A DNA stretch of 64,000 bases from Microbacterium capsulatum (GTDB lineage: Bacteria; Actinomycetota; Actinomycetes; Actinomycetales; Microbacteriaceae), in contig NZ_JAVFCB010000002.1 of NCBI RefSeq assembly GCF_030865425.1, forward strand, positions 62,001 to 126,000, in the 5' to 3' direction. The first letter of the stretch is position 1. Each line of letters opens with the position of its first letter. A model generated the notes under the pieces. That model was given only the letters and a program-made list of their open reading frames with translations, was not told the DNA's origin and did not search any database. Shown here piece after piece: positions 1-10,116 of the stretch. The position numbers and the translations under genes are program-made.

Positions 1-746
1 GCCAGCTGCCGCGGGGCGATCCCGACGGCGAACGTGTTCGCGACGGTGCCGGCGACGGGGTCGATCGCGGCCACGGCGTTCTGCCCGTTCACAGCGGCGT
101 AGAGGACGGATCCGTCGGGCGAGAACGTCATGCCCGCGGTCAGCGCCTTCTGGCCGTTGACCGTCGGCAGCGCGATCTTCGTCCCCGTACCGAGGGAGCC
201 GTCGGCGTTGAACGGATACCGCACCACGCCGGTGGCGACCGGAGCGAAGAGGAACTTGCCGTCGGGGGAGAAGACGGGGGCCTCCTGGCCGACCGTGCCG
301 TCGGAGATCTTCTGGTACGCCATGCCGGAGAATCCGGCCTTGCTCGCCGCGGTCGCGAACGAGGCGGACGCGAGCGTCCCGGCAGCCGCGACCGGCTTGT
401 AGGTCTGCAGGTCGAACACCTGCAGATCGACCGAGCGGTCGGCGCTCGTCGCGACGAGGAAGCGGCCGTCGGGGCTGACCGTCGAGCCCATGATCTTGCC
501 GAAGGGTGTCATCAGGCGGTCGCCGAGGGGCCGGATCGTCTGGTTGGACGCGATCTGCTCGCCGCTGTCGTAGGTCGCGCCCACCTGCTGCTGGCCGAAC
601 GCGATGGTGGAGGCGACCGCCGCGCTGCCGCCGAGCAGCGCGAGGGCGCAGCCGGCCGCGATCACGGTGAGGCCGCGGCGCCCACGGGCGAAGGAGGAGA
701 TTCGGCGCAGGCGGTCAGGCCCGCGCCGAGGGGAATTGCCGTGCAT
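1..746 (-). CDS. Membrane-anchored beta-propeller (YncE-like) protein, partial (C-terminus off the window)
   Basis: The first 248 residues are present and the gene runs off the left edge. Residues 1-25 are basic, residues 26-48 form one hydrophobic segment (signal anchor or uncleaved signal), and the rest is outside the membrane. Repeated blade motifs are visible: SPDGRFLVAT, SPDGKFLFAP and SPDGSVLYAA, the last followed by a GQNAVAAIDP-type strand, typical of YncE/lactonase-like seven-bladed propellers. In actinobacteria such propellers may stand alone or be fused to a phosphoesterase domain; which applies here cannot be seen. The ATG at 746 has AAAGG eight bases upstream. Substrate or ligand unknown. 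Confidence 0.7.
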   Translation of the reverse strand, partial: MHGNSPRRGPDRLRRISSFARGRRGLTVIAAGCALALLGGSAAVASTIAFGQQQVGATYDSGEQIASNQTIRPLGDRLMTPFGKIMGSTVSPDGRFLVATSADRSVDLQVFDLQTYKPVAAAGTLASASFATAASKAGFSGMAYQKISDGTVGQEAPVFSPDGKFLFAPVATGVVRYPFNADGSLGTGTKIALPTVNGQKALTAGMTFSPDGSVLYAAVNGQNAVAAIDPVAGTVANTFAVGIAPRQL

Positions 747-955
747 AGCACTGCCTTTCGGGGATCGTTCCGTCCGACGGGCACGACGACCCAGACGTCG
801 GAGCACGTCGGGAGCGGAGGTGGGGAGGGTTGCTCCGTGACCGGAGCGTTATCGACACTGCTCCCCGGCGGTGCCCTCAGCGCGAACGGCTCGTGAACAT
901 CTCCGGGGCATCCGGTGACGGCTGCCTCTTCGCGCTCCCTCGGCGCCCTTCGGCG

Positions 956-1609
956 TCAGCGCACATCTGCGACGGGCTGGCGCAGGATCGTGCGGCGCCT
1001 CTCCGGCGGGACACGGCGGGCGTCGCTCAGATAGATCTCGTGGTGCGTGCCGGCCAGGCGCAGGCCCTGCGCCGGGATGAAGTCGTGATGCATCCGGTCC
1101 AGGACCGGTGCCTCGTCGTCGAAGGATCCGACGTGCAGTGTCTGCACGCACCGGCCCTCCCCGAGCGCCAGGATCCGGACGTCGTCGAGACGAGAGGGCG
1201 AGTTCTTGGCGCGGACCTGCGCGACGGCGGCGTCGACGAGATCCTCGCCGATCCACTCCGGGATGAGGATCATCATCGTCCAGTCCCAGCGCGACTTGTC
1301 GCGCGCCGTCGTGAAGGCGTCCATGTCGTCCGCCCACCACAGCCCCTCGAGCGGTGGGACGACATGGTCGCGCCCGAGTTCGCGCCTGCTGGCGAACTTC
1401 AGGGCATAGGCGACGGGGTAGAGGGCGGCGAGGGCGTCGGCGTATTCGGCGGCGGTGTTCGGATCGCCGTGGCCGTCGATCGCGAGGTAGCGCTGATCGG
1501 GCAGGTCGACGATCCGGAACCCGCCGCGCCGCGCGCGGTACCCGTCGAGGGACTTCGCGAGGTCGGCCTTCGGGTGGCCGTGCTGCTCCGGGGACGCCAT
1601 GGGCCCCAT
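956..1609 (-). CDS. GyrI-like small-molecule-binding domain protein
   Basis: A 217-residue soluble protein that resembles stand-alone GyrI-like domain proteins (the ligand-binding fold shared with SbmC/GyrI and the C-terminus of AraC/MerR-type regulators). Recognisable features are FRIVDLPDQRYLAIDGHGDPN near the N-terminus (the conserved strand and GxGDPN loop), YPVAYALKF, PLEGLWWADD, WDWTMMILIPEWI and the C-terminal HHEIYLSDARR. It has no DNA-binding domain, so it probably binds a small hydrophobic compound rather than DNA. A second ATG three codons in (1600) is an equally possible start; neither has a strong ribosome site. It is transcribed toward the propeller gene. Confidence 0.75.
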   Translation of the reverse strand: MGPMASPEQHGHPKADLAKSLDGYRARRGGFRIVDLPDQRYLAIDGHGDPNTAAEYADALAALYPVAYALKFASRRELGRDHVVPPLEGLWWADDMDAFTTARDKSRWDWTMMILIPEWIGEDLVDAAVAQVRAKNSPSRLDDVRILALGEGRCVQTLHVGSFDDEAPVLDRMHHDFIPAQGLRLAGTHHEIYLSDARRVPPERRRTILRQPVADVR

Positions 1610-1643
1610 TCCAGCACGGAACGGGGCCCAGGCGCGCGGCGGA

Positions 1644-3059
1644 TCAGAGGGCGCGGAGGATGTCCTCCACGCGCTCCTTGGCGTCGCCGAACAGCATCTG
1701 CGCGTTCTCCCGGAAGAACAGCGGGTTCTGCACGCCGGCGTAGCCGGCGGCCATCGAGCGCTTGAACACGATGACGTTCTCGGCCTCCCACACCCGCAGC
1801 ACGGGCATGCCGGCGATCGGGCTGCCCGGATCCTCGGCGGCGGCCGGGTTCACCGTGTCGTTCGCGCCGATCACGAGCACGACGTCGGTCGACGCCAGGT
1901 CGTCGTTGATCTCGTCCATCTCCTCGACGATGTCGTAGGGGACCTTCGCCTCGGCCAGCAGCACGTTCATGTGCCCGGGCAGGCGGCCGGCGACCGGGTG
2001 GATCCCGAACCGCACCTGCACCCCGCGCTCGCGCAGCTTTGCGCTGAGCTCGGCGACCGGGTACTGCGCCTGCGCGACGGCCATGCCGTAGCCGGGGGTG
2101 ATGATCACGCTCGAGGCGTTCTGCAGCAGGGTCGCCGCCGCCTCCGCCTCGACCTCGCGGATCTCGCCCTCCTCGGTGTCGCCGCTCGAGGTCGGCGCGG
2201 CGATCCCGAACCCGCCGGCGATCACGGAGACGAAGGACCGGTTCATCGCCTTGCACATGATGTACGACAGGTACGCACCGCTCGATCCGACGAGCGCGCC
2301 GGTGACGATGAGCAGGTCGTTGTTCAGCAGGAAGCCCGCAGCCGCGGCCGCCCAGCCCGAGTAGCTGTTCAGCATCGAGATCACGACCGGCATGTCGCCG
2401 CCGCCGATCGACGCGACCAGGTGCCAGCCGAGCAGCAGCGCGAGCACGGTGACGACGATCAGCAGCCAGAGCACCGGGGTCATCACGTACCAGACCGTGA
2501 GCACGACGAACAGGACGAGCGCGCCGAGGTTGAGCACGTTCTTGCCCGGCAGCATCAGCGGCGACGACTTCATCCGCGCGGACAGCTTGAGGAACGCGAC
2601 GATCGAGCCGGTGAAGGTCACCGCGCCGATGAACACGCCGATGAACACCTCGGCGTGGTGGATGTCGCGCAGCGCGCCCGTGAGGTGGTTCTCCCCGAGA
2701 GCGCCGTTCCAGCCGACGAGCACCGCGGCGAGGCCGACGAAGCTGTGCAGCAGCGCGATGAGCTCGGGCATCCCGGTCATCGCGACGACGCGCGCGCGCC
2801 ACAGCCCGATCGATCCGCCCACGAGGACGGCGACGAGGAGCAGGACCGATCCGATCGCGAGCGATCCGGATCCCCAGGCGTCGACGACGACGGCCCAGAC
2901 CGTGGCGATGAGCGCGATGACCATGCCCGCGATGCCGTAGCCGACGCCCGCACGGGCGGTCTCGTGCCGGCTGAGGCCGGCCAGGCTCATGATGAACAGC
3001 AGTGCCGCGACGAGGTACGCGGCTCCGGCGATGGACGCCGGGGTCAGCAGGGTCTCCAC
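1644..3059 (-). CDS. pntB: NAD(P) transhydrogenase subunit beta
   Basis: Beta subunit of the proton-translocating nicotinamide nucleotide transhydrogenase, which uses the proton gradient to make NADPH from NADH. The 471 residues match the usual length of about 460. The N-terminal half is a run of about eight to nine membrane helices (domain II). The C-terminal soluble domain III binds NADP(H): [37 protein letters not shown] and [10 protein letters not shown] are the family landmarks, followed by [20 protein letters not shown] and the final [11 protein letters not shown]. It follows pntA with only three bases between them, so the two are co-transcribed. Confidence 0.95.
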   Translation of the reverse strand: METLLTPASIAGAAYLVAALLFIMSLAGLSRHETARAGVGYGIAGMVIALIATVWAVVVDAWGSGSLAIGSVLLLVAVLVGGSIGLWRARVVAMTGMPELIALLHSFVGLAAVLVGWNGALGENHLTGALRDIHHAEVFIGVFIGAVTFTGSIVAFLKLSARMKSSPLMLPGKNVLNLGALVLFVVLTVWYVMTPVLWLLIVVTVLALLLGWHLVASIGGGDMPVVISMLNSYSGWAAAAAGFLLNNDLLIVTGALVGSSGAYLSYIMCKAMNRSFVSVIAGGFGIAAPTSSGDTEEGEIREVEAEAAATLLQNASSVIITPGYGMAVAQAQYPVAELSAKLRERGVQVRFGIHPVAGRLPGHMNVLLAEAKVPYDIVEEMDEINDDLASTDVVLVIGANDTVNPAAAEDPGSPIAGMPVLRVWEAENVIVFKRSMAAGYAGVQNPLFFRENAQMLFGDAKERVEDILRAL

Positions 3060-3062
3060 GCG

Positions 3063-4655
3063 TCAGGCTCCCGTCTTCTCGGACCGGGCGGCCGGGGCGG
3101 CACCCTGATCCGTCTTCGGGGCAGCGCCCCGTGCGAACATGGCGAGCATGCGGCGGGTCACCGCGAAGCCGCCGAAGATGTTGATGCTGGCCAGCAGCAC
3201 GGCGACGGCGGCGAGGATCTGCACGACGAGCGTCTCGCCGGTCAGCTGCAGCATGGCGCCGACGACGATGATGCCGGAGATCGCGTTGGTCACGCTCATC
3301 AGCGGGGTGTGCAGGGCGTGCGCGACCTTGCCGATGACGTAGAAGCCGACGACGATCGCGAGCACGAGCACGGTGAAGTGCTGCGGCAGCGGGGCCGGGG
3401 CGAACGCGTTCACCAGGAACAGCGCCGCGATGCCGATCGCGACGAGGCCGGCCCGCTTCGCGGCGGACATCGGCTGCTTCACAGGAACGTCGGCCGCCGG
3501 TGCGGCGGCGGGCGCCGCCGGCGGCGCCACGGACACCTGCACCGGGGGCGGCGGCCAGGTGATCTCGCCGTCCCTGACGACGGTGAACGAGCGCTGCACG
3601 ACGTCGTCGAAGTCGAGCACGACGGCGCCGTCCTTACCGGGCGTGATGAGCTTGATCAGGCTCGCCACGTTCGTGCTGTACAGCTGGGAGGCCTGCGCGG
3701 GCAGGCGCGAGGCGAGGTCGGTGTAGCCCAGGATCACGACGCCGTTCGGCGTCACGATGCGCTCGCCGGCGACGGAACCCTCGACGTTGCCGCCCTGGCC
3801 CGCGGCCATGTCCACGATGACGCTGCCGGAGCGCATGCTCGCGACGTCGGCCGCAGTGATCAGGCGCGGCGCGGCGCGGCCCGGGATGAGCGCGGTGGTG
3901 ATGATGATGTCGACCTCGGCGGCCTGCTCGGAGTAGATCTCCGCGGCGCGGCGGTCGTAGGCCTCGCTCGTGGCCTTGGCGTAGCCGTCGGTGGACTGCT
4001 CGACCTCGACCTCGACCTTCAGGTACTCGCCGCCGACGGACTTGACCTGGTCGGCGACCTCGGGACGCGGATCCGTCGCTCGTACGATCGCGCCGAGGCT
4101 GGAGGCCGCGCCGATCGCGGCGAGCCCGGCGACGCCGGCACCGGCGATGAGGACCTTGGCCGGCGGGACCTTGCCCGCCGCGGTCACCTGGCCGGTGAAG
4201 AAGCGGCCGAACTCGTGCGCCGCCTCGACGATCGCGCGGTAGCCGGCGATGTTCGCCATCGAGGTCAGCACGTCCATGGACTGGGCGCGCGAGATGCGCG
4301 GCACGGCATCCATCGCGAGAGCCGTCACGCCGCGTGCGGAGAGGGCGGCGAGCAGGTCGGGCTGGAACGCGGGAGCCATCAGACCGACCACGATCGCGCC
4401 GGGGCGCAGGGCCTGCACCTCGGCGTCGACCGGAACGTTGACCTTGAGCAGGATGTCGCTCTGCAGCGCCTCGGCGGCGTCGACGATCGCGGCGCCCGCC
4501 TCGGCGTACGCGTCGTCCGGGAACGCCGAGAGCGCGCCGGCGCCGGCCTGCACGGCCACGTCGTAGCCCAGCGCGATGAGCTGCTTGACCGTCACCGGGG
4601 TCGCCGCGACCCTCGTCTCGGGCGGTTGCTCGGTCACGATTCCGATGCGCGTCAT
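3063..4655 (-). CDS. pntA: NAD(P) transhydrogenase subunit alpha (single-chain)
   Basis: Alpha subunit of the transhydrogenase with both parts in one chain of 530 residues. Residues 1 to about 385 are the soluble NAD(H)-binding domain I, with [18 protein letters not shown] as the Rossmann loop and [18 protein letters not shown] after it. A proline/alanine-rich linker follows, then the short domain II part with about four membrane helices. Some actinobacteria split this subunit in two; here it is fused as in E. coli. The chosen ATG at 4655 (MTRIGIV) has AGGAGAC just upstream; an in-frame start 18 codons earlier lacks homologous sequence. It leads the pntA-pntB operon. Confidence 0.95.
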   Translation of the reverse strand: MTRIGIVTEQPPETRVAATPVTVKQLIALGYDVAVQAGAGALSAFPDDAYAEAGAAIVDAAEALQSDILLKVNVPVDAEVQALRPGAIVVGLMAPAFQPDLLAALSARGVTALAMDAVPRISRAQSMDVLTSMANIAGYRAIVEAAHEFGRFFTGQVTAAGKVPPAKVLIAGAGVAGLAAIGAASSLGAIVRATDPRPEVADQVKSVGGEYLKVEVEVEQSTDGYAKATSEAYDRRAAEIYSEQAAEVDIIITTALIPGRAAPRLITAADVASMRSGSVIVDMAAGQGGNVEGSVAGERIVTPNGVVILGYTDLASRLPAQASQLYSTNVASLIKLITPGKDGAVVLDFDDVVQRSFTVVRDGEITWPPPPVQVSVAPPAAPAAAPAADVPVKQPMSAAKRAGLVAIGIAALFLVNAFAPAPLPQHFTVLVLAIVVGFYVIGKVAHALHTPLMSVTNAISGIIVVGAMLQLTGETLVVQILAAVAVLLASINIFGGFAVTRRMLAMFARGAAPKTDQGAAPAARSEKTGA

Positions 4656-4874
4656 CGTGTCTCCTGTTCGTGTCTTCGGGGGATGCTGACGGGGATGCTG
4701 CCGCGACACCGCGGTGCGCCGCTCCCGGGATTATCGGACTCGGGAGCGGTTCGTGCGAGCGTATCGGAGCGGATCGGCAGGATCAGGCATCCTGCCGGCT
4801 CTGTGTCGGCGAAAGTTCCGTGGAGTTTACGGATCGGGTAAATCGGAGGGTCCGGCGGGCGTAGAGTGCCGATC

Positions 4875-5579
4875 ATGACCTCGGTCCCCGTCTTCGCCGG
4901 GCAGGGCTGGGTGCAGATCGGGGAGCTGCTCCTGGCCTTCGTGCTGAGCGCCCTCGTCGGGCTGGAGCGTCAGCTGCGCGGGCGCAGCGCAGGCATGCGC
5001 ACCCAGGCGATCGTCGGCACCTCCTCGGCGCTGTTCCTGCTCGTGTCGAAGTACGGCTTCTCGGACATGATCGGCGAGCACGTCGGCCTGGATCCGTCCC
5101 GGGTCGCCTCGCAGATCGTGACGGGCATCGGGTTCCTCGGCGCCGGCCTGATCCTGACCCGGCGCGGTGCCGTCCGCGGGCTGACCACGGCCGCGTCGGT
5201 ATGGGAGACCGCGGCGATCGGCATGGCCGCGGGCGCCGGCCTGTGGGTGCTCGCGCTCGCGGTGACGGCGCTGCACTTCGTGATCGCCTACGGGCTGAGG
5301 GCCATCGCCCGTCTGCTGCCGGGCGCCCGGGACAACGAGTTCCAGATCGAGGTCGTCTACCAGGACGGCCGAGGGCTGCTGCGGAACATCCTCACGGCCA
5401 TCACCGGGAGCGGCTGGGCGGTGCGGCGTGCGGAGCCGCAGGACGACGCCGCCGCCGGGACGACGTCGCTCATCCTCGACCTGACAGGAAGCACGAGCCC
5501 GGATGCCCTGCTCGCCGCGGTCGCCGAGATCGACGGGGTCCGCAGCGTGCAGATCCTCGGGGAGGACGAGCGCGAGTAG
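4875..5579 (+). CDS. MgtC/SapB family membrane protein
   Basis: A 234-residue inner-membrane protein. The N-terminal 150 residues hold four to five hydrophobic helices with the MgtC signature: LSALVGLERQLRGRSAGMRTQAIVGTSSALF, then GIGFLGAGLI and VRGLTTAASVWETAAIGMAAGAG. The C-terminal 80 residues form a soluble ACT-like domain, as in longer MgtC proteins. MgtC proteins modulate F-type ATPase activity and help growth at low magnesium or in acid; the role here is inferred only from the family. It is divergent from pntA, with a 219-bp shared upstream region. The ATG at 4875 is preferred over a GTG three codons earlier. Confidence 0.85.
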   Translation: MTSVPVFAGQGWVQIGELLLAFVLSALVGLERQLRGRSAGMRTQAIVGTSSALFLLVSKYGFSDMIGEHVGLDPSRVASQIVTGIGFLGAGLILTRRGAVRGLTTAASVWETAAIGMAAGAGLWVLALAVTALHFVIAYGLRAIARLLPGARDNEFQIEVVYQDGRGLLRNILTAITGSGWAVRRAEPQDDAAAGTTSLILDLTGSTSPDALLAAVAEIDGVRSVQILGEDERE

Positions 5580-5664
5580 CGCGCGAATCCCGCACCCCCG
5601 GAACGGGCATACCTTTGAGGGGGATCGTCGGCGTGCCACGATCCGACGACGACAGAGGAGCATC

Positions 5665-6201
5665 ATGACCGCACCGGGTCCGGGGGACGACACCGCCGTG
5701 GACGTCACCGAGAAGTTCAAGGGGGCTTTCCGCCACCACCCCGCGGGGGTGGCCCTCGTGTCGGCCATGACCGCGGAGGGGCCGGTCGGCCTCACGCTCT
5801 CCAGCGTCGCCTCGGTGAGCGCGGACCCGGCCGTGCTCGTCTTCTCCGTCACCCGTGCGACGGGCAGCGCCGGAGGGATCCTCTCCGCTCCCAGCATGCT
5901 GGTGCACTTCCTCGTCGCCGGCCAGCAGCCGATCGCCGACGCGTTCGCGCGCTCCGGGGAGCCGCGGTTCACCCCCGAGCAGGGCTGGCAGACCCTCCCC
6001 ACCGGGGAGCCGTTCCTGCCCTCGTCCCGGGTGGCGGTCCGCGGCACGATCCGGGAGACGCACCGGGTCGGCCCGTCGGCGCTCATCCTGCTCGACGTCC
6101 TGGACGTGATCGACGGCACGCCGGGGGCGCCGCTGCTCTACCACGACAGGCGCTACGACAGCCTGGTGTCGTCGGCCGTGGCCGGATCGGCCCAGGGCTG
6201 A
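5665..6201 (+). CDS. Flavin reductase-like (FMN-binding split-barrel) protein
   Basis: A 178-residue protein of the flavin reductase-like domain family, which binds FMN and supplies reduced flavin to partner monooxygenases. Family features are FKGAFRHHPAGVALVSAM, PVGLTLSSVASVSADPAVLVFSV (FMN-phosphate loop), MLVHFLVAGQQPIADAFA and the C-terminal PLLYHDRRY. The ATG at 5665 is preceded by GAGGAG. No two-component monooxygenase lies beside it, so its partner is not evident; the FAD hydroxylase at 16 kb is a single-component type and an unlikely client. Confidence 0.85.
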   Translation: MTAPGPGDDTAVDVTEKFKGAFRHHPAGVALVSAMTAEGPVGLTLSSVASVSADPAVLVFSVTRATGSAGGILSAPSMLVHFLVAGQQPIADAFARSGEPRFTPEQGWQTLPTGEPFLPSSRVAVRGTIRETHRVGPSALILLDVLDVIDGTPGAPLLYHDRRYDSLVSSAVAGSAQG

Positions 6202-6279
6202 GGGTTCGGCCCGGGAGCTGGGTTCGGCCCTGAGCGGAGCGGGCTTGCCAAGGCGCGGGAACGGGAAGAAGGTGGAGCC

Positions 6280-6657
6280 ATGTCGGTGACCCTGATCCTT
6301 CCGCTGTCCGCGCCGCTCGGCGTCGGGCGCATCGTCGCCGTGGACGAGGAGCCCCGAGCGGTGCGGGTCCGCGACCTGACCACCGGCGTCGTCTACCGCG
6401 TGCCGGGATCCGTCCTGCCGGAGCTCGGCGCGCTGCCGTGGCGCGGCAGGGTGGAGGCGTGCACGGTCATGGTGACGGAGGAGGGCGTGGTCACCGAGCT
6501 CGTGCTCGACGCGGTTCCGGGAGGTGCGGTCGATCTGCGCGGCTCGGCGATCGCGCTCGAGGGCGCCGAGGAGGCGGCGGCCGCGGCCAAGGCGCAGGCG
6601 GCGATCTGGGGCGGCACCGACCGTCCGCCGCAGCAGGAGCCCGAGCGCTTCTGGTGA
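6280..6657 (+). CDS. Hypothetical protein (small beta-rich, alanine-rich tail)
   Basis: I do not recognise a family. The 125 residues start with a beta-strand-rich part: APLGVGRIVAVDEEPRAVRVRD, then VYRVPGSVLPELG. A stretch predicted to be helical (GSAIALEGAEEAAAAAKAQAA) follows, and the tail is polar (TDRPPQQEPERFW). There is no signal peptide or membrane segment. It has a good ribosome site (GAAGAAGGTGGAG) and third-position GC typical of the neighbours, which supports a real gene. It is convergent with dnaE2, whose stop lies 36 bases downstream. Confidence 0.6.
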   Translation: MSVTLILPLSAPLGVGRIVAVDEEPRAVRVRDLTTGVVYRVPGSVLPELGALPWRGRVEACTVMVTEEGVVTELVLDAVPGGAVDLRGSAIALEGAEEAAAAAKAQAAIWGGTDRPPQQEPERFW

Positions 6658-6693
6658 GGGCCACGGTGCCGCCCGGCGAGCCGGCCGGCGCCG

Positions 6694-9600
6694 TCATTGG
6701 AAGTCCCGGGAGTGGTGCGCCACGCCCACCCGCAGCGGTTCGAACGCGTCGGCGAGCAGGTTGACGACGCCCTCGGGGGAGCGTTCCAGGATCCCGCGGA
6801 CGATCAGCGCGGGCGACTCCCGGGCGATCCGGCGGTAGCGCGTCCACACCCCCTGCGTGCAGATCACGTTGACGAGGCCGTGCTCGTCCTCGAGGTTGAG
6901 GAAGGTCACGCCACCCGCGGTCGACGGCCGCTGCCGGTGCGTCACGAGCCCCGCCGCCTCGACCCGCCGGCCGTTCTCGTGCGTGCGCAGCGCGGTGGAG
7001 ACGAGCACCCCGCGCTCGTCCAGCGCCGGACGGAAGTGCGCGAGGGGATGGTCGTCCGTGGACACCCCGGTCGCCCAGAGATCGGCGGTGAGGATCTCGT
7101 AGCTGGTCTGGTCGCCGAACAGCGGCGGCTGCACGGCGACGACCGTGTCGGGCAGGTAGCGGGCGCGGTCCTCGGCGGCGGATCCGGCGAGCCAGATCGC
7201 CTCCCGCCGGTGCAGGCCGAGGCTGTCGAAGGCGCCCGCGGTGGCGAGGGCCTCGACCTGGGCCGCGGTGAGGTCCGTGCGGCGCACGAGGTCGTTCAGG
7301 TCGCGGTACGGGCCGCGGGCGTCGCGCTCGGCGACGATCCGCTCGGCCGTCTTCACGCCGATCCCCGTGACCCCGGCGAGCCCGAGCCGCACGGCGAAAC
7401 GGCCGTCGCGCCGGTGCGCGGCGATCTCGTCGGGGGCGCTGCGGTCGAACTCCTTCGGCTTCGTGCCCGTAGGGCGCTTCGGGAGCTGGTGTGCGCACGA
7501 CTCCCGGCCGGTGATCACGGACGCGCCGGCTGCGGCATCCGGATCCAGAGGCTCCAGGGTCTCGGTCGCCCCGGACAGCGCGATGTCGGGCCGTCGCACC
7601 TCGACGCCGTGCCGGCGGGCGTCGCCGGTGAGCGTCGCGGCGGAGTAGAACCCCATCGGCTGGGAGCGCAGGAGACCTGCGAGGAACGCGGCCGGGTAGT
7701 GCAGCTTGAGCCAGGAGCTGGCGTAGACGAGCAGCGCGAAGGAGAGCGAGTGCGACTCGGCGAAGCCGAAGTCGGAGAACGCCTGGATCTGGGCGTAGAT
7801 GCGATCGGCGGTCTCGTCGTCCAGCCCGTGCTCGCGCATGCCGTCGTACAGGCTCTTCCTGATGCTGTCGATCTTCTCCAGCCCCCGCTTGGAGCCCATT
7901 GCGCGGCGCAGGGTGTCCGCCTCGTCGGCCGTGCAGTTGCCCAGAGCGGTGGCCATCTGGATGAGCTGCTCCTGGAAGACGGGGATCCCCAAGGTCCGCT
8001 TCAGGATCGGTTCCAGCTTCGGGTGGGCGTAGACCACGTCCTCCTGCCCGAGCTTGCGGCGGACGAACGGGTGCACCGCGCCGCCCTGGATGGGGCCGGG
8101 GCGGATCAGCGCGATCTGGATCGCGAGCTCGTAGAACTCCCGCGGCTGCAGGCGGGGGAGCAGCCCCATCTGCGCCCGGGACTCGACCTGGAACACCCCG
8201 ATCGTGTCGGCCCGGCAGAGCATGTCGTAGACCGCGGGCTCCTCCTTCGGCAGCGAGTCCAGTGTCCAGTCCTCGCCCGTGGCGTCGCGGACGAGGTCGA
8301 AGCAGTGCCGGAGGGCGGAGAGCAACCCGAGCCCGAGCAGGTCGAACTTCACCAGCCCCATCCAGGCCGAGGAGTCCTTGTCCCACTGGATGACGGTGCG
8401 CTTCTCCATGCGGGCGTGCTCGACCGGGACGACCTCGCCGACCGGACGCTGGGTGAGCACCATGCCGCCGGAGTGGATGCCCAGATGCCGGGGCGCCCGG
8501 AGCAGGGCGTCGGCGTAGGCGACGACGGCGGCGGGGATGTCGTGATCGGAGGTGGCGAGCTCCCCGCGCTCCACCTGGCGCGACCAGGCGTCCTGCTGCC
8601 CGGGGGAGAAGCCGAGCGCGCGGGCCATGTCGCGCACCGCGTTCTTCGGGCGGTACTGGATCACGTTCGCGACCTGTGCGGCGTTCTCCCTCCCGTAGGT
8701 CTCGTAGACCCACTGGATGATCTCCTCCCGGCGCCCGGAGTCGAAGTCCACGTCGATGTCGGGCTCCTCGGTGCGGGTCGTGGCGAGGAAGCGCTCGAAC
8801 GGAAGGTTGAAGAAGATCGGATCCACCGCGGTGATGCCGAGCAGATAGCAGACCGCGCTCGCCGCGGCGGATCCACGGCCCTGGCAGAGGATCCCGAGCT
8901 CCCTCGCCTTGTCCACGATGCCGTGCACGATGAGGAAGTAGCCGGGGAAGTCCTTCTCCTCGATCACGTCCAGCTCCCGCTCGATGCGGGCGCGCCCCGC
9001 GTCGGTGAGATCCGGGTAGACCGAGGGCACGGCGGCCCAGACCAGGGCGCGCAGGTGGCTCATCGGCGTCTCGCCTTCGGGCACCGCCATCGTCGGCAGC
9101 GCCGGCTTGGCGCGGCGCAGTGGGAAGGCGCAGGCCTCGGCGATCTCCAGCCCGTGCGCGATCGCCCCGGGGTACCGGGCGAAGCGGGCGGTCATCTCCG
9201 CCCCCGAGCGCAGGTGCGCGGATCCGTGCGCGGGCAGCCACCCCTCCAGCTCCCGCATGCTCCGCGTGGCGCGCACGGCGGCGACGGCCTCGGCGAGGGC
9301 GGCATCCCCCGGCGCCGCGTAGTGCACGTTGTTCGTCGCCACCACGGGCAGCCCGTGCGTGACGGCGAGGGCGGCGAGGGCGTCGTTGCGGCGGGTGTCG
9401 AGCGGATCGGAGTGGTCGATCAGCTCGACCGCCACCCGGTCCGCGCCGAACAGCTCGACGAGCAGGCGCAGCGCCCGCTCGGCGCCCTCCGGCCCCTCCT
9501 GTTCGTAGGCTGTGCGGACGGAGCCCTTGCGGCAGCCGGTGAGGATCGTCCAGTGCCCCTCCGCGCGGTTCGCCAGGGACTCGATCCCGTAGAGCGGACG

Positions 9601-10116
9601 GCCCTTCTCGCCGCCGCGCAGCTGCGCCTCGGTGATCGCCGCGGACAGGCGGTGATACCCCTCCTCGCCCCGGGCGAGCACGAGCAGGTGCTCGCCGAGC
9701 GGATCCGCTGCGCCGCCCCGCGCCGGAGTCGGGGAGCGGTCGCCGCCGCCGAGCGACAGCTCCGCGCCGAACACCGTCTGCAGCTCCGGGGCGAGCTCGG
9801 CGGCCTCGCCGAAGCGCGCCGCGCCGTAGAAGCCGTCGTGGTCCGTGATCGCCAGCGCGGTGAGGCCGAGCCGCTGGGCCTCGGTGATGAGGTCCTCGGG
9901 CGAGGAGGCGCCGTCGAGGAAGGAGTAGGAGGAGTGCGCGTGCAGCTCGGCGTAGGGGGTCGCGTCCGTCGGGCGCTCGATGTCGCCCAGCCGGATCGGG
10001 GGCCGCTTGCTCATCCGGGACGGCGCGTCCACCGGCGCCTCCTGATGCAGGGGCGTGCGGCCGCTGAGCGTGCGCTCCAGCTCGGCCCACGACATGTCCG
10101 GGTTGTGCCAGCCCAT
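6694..10116 (-). CDS. dnaE2: Error-prone DNA polymerase (ImuC/DnaE2)
   Basis: C-family DNA polymerase used in SOS-induced translesion synthesis with ImuA and ImuB. The 1140 residues match the usual length of about 1050-1150. The PHP domain is at the start (YAELHAHSSYSFLDGAS, histidines at 59-61), the catalytic PDIDVDFDSGRREEII motif lies near residue 450, and QIALIRPGPIQGG and a C-terminal OB fold (GLVTHRQRPSTAGGVTFLNLEDEHG) follow. The start overlaps the imuB stop as TGATG, which implies translational coupling. A much longer reading frame upstream is not used because it overlaps imuB completely. Confidence 0.95.
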   Translation of the reverse strand: MGWHNPDMSWAELERTLSGRTPLHQEAPVDAPSRMSKRPPIRLGDIERPTDATPYAELHAHSSYSFLDGASSPEDLITEAQRLGLTALAITDHDGFYGAARFGEAAELAPELQTVFGAELSLGGGDRSPTPARGGAADPLGEHLLVLARGEEGYHRLSAAITEAQLRGGEKGRPLYGIESLANRAEGHWTILTGCRKGSVRTAYEQEGPEGAERALRLLVELFGADRVAVELIDHSDPLDTRRNDALAALAVTHGLPVVATNNVHYAAPGDAALAEAVAAVRATRSMRELEGWLPAHGSAHLRSGAEMTARFARYPGAIAHGLEIAEACAFPLRRAKPALPTMAVPEGETPMSHLRALVWAAVPSVYPDLTDAGRARIERELDVIEEKDFPGYFLIVHGIVDKARELGILCQGRGSAAASAVCYLLGITAVDPIFFNLPFERFLATTRTEEPDIDVDFDSGRREEIIQWVYETYGRENAAQVANVIQYRPKNAVRDMARALGFSPGQQDAWSRQVERGELATSDHDIPAAVVAYADALLRAPRHLGIHSGGMVLTQRPVGEVVPVEHARMEKRTVIQWDKDSSAWMGLVKFDLLGLGLLSALRHCFDLVRDATGEDWTLDSLPKEEPAVYDMLCRADTIGVFQVESRAQMGLLPRLQPREFYELAIQIALIRPGPIQGGAVHPFVRRKLGQEDVVYAHPKLEPILKRTLGIPVFQEQLIQMATALGNCTADEADTLRRAMGSKRGLEKIDSIRKSLYDGMREHGLDDETADRIYAQIQAFSDFGFAESHSLSFALLVYASSWLKLHYPAAFLAGLLRSQPMGFYSAATLTGDARRHGVEVRRPDIALSGATETLEPLDPDAAAGASVITGRESCAHQLPKRPTGTKPKEFDRSAPDEIAAHRRDGRFAVRLGLAGVTGIGVKTAERIVAERDARGPYRDLNDLVRRTDLTAAQVEALATAGAFDSLGLHRREAIWLAGSAAEDRARYLPDTVVAVQPPLFGDQTSYEILTADLWATGVSTDDHPLAHFRPALDERGVLVSTALRTHENGRRVEAAGLVTHRQRPSTAGGVTFLNLEDEHGLVNVICTQGVWTRYRRIARESPALIVRGILERSPEGVVNLLADAFEPLRVGVAHHSRDFQ

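Noticed and set aside
4826-4842. TTTAC-N7-GTAAA dyad between pntA and the mgtC-like gene
   Set aside because: Five-base arms are too short to be persuasive, and no regulator or conserved leader is evident.
6202-6279. GGGTTCGGCCC direct repeats between the flavin reductase gene and the small unknown gene
   Set aside because: Two short imperfect copies only, with no promoter or dyad structure.
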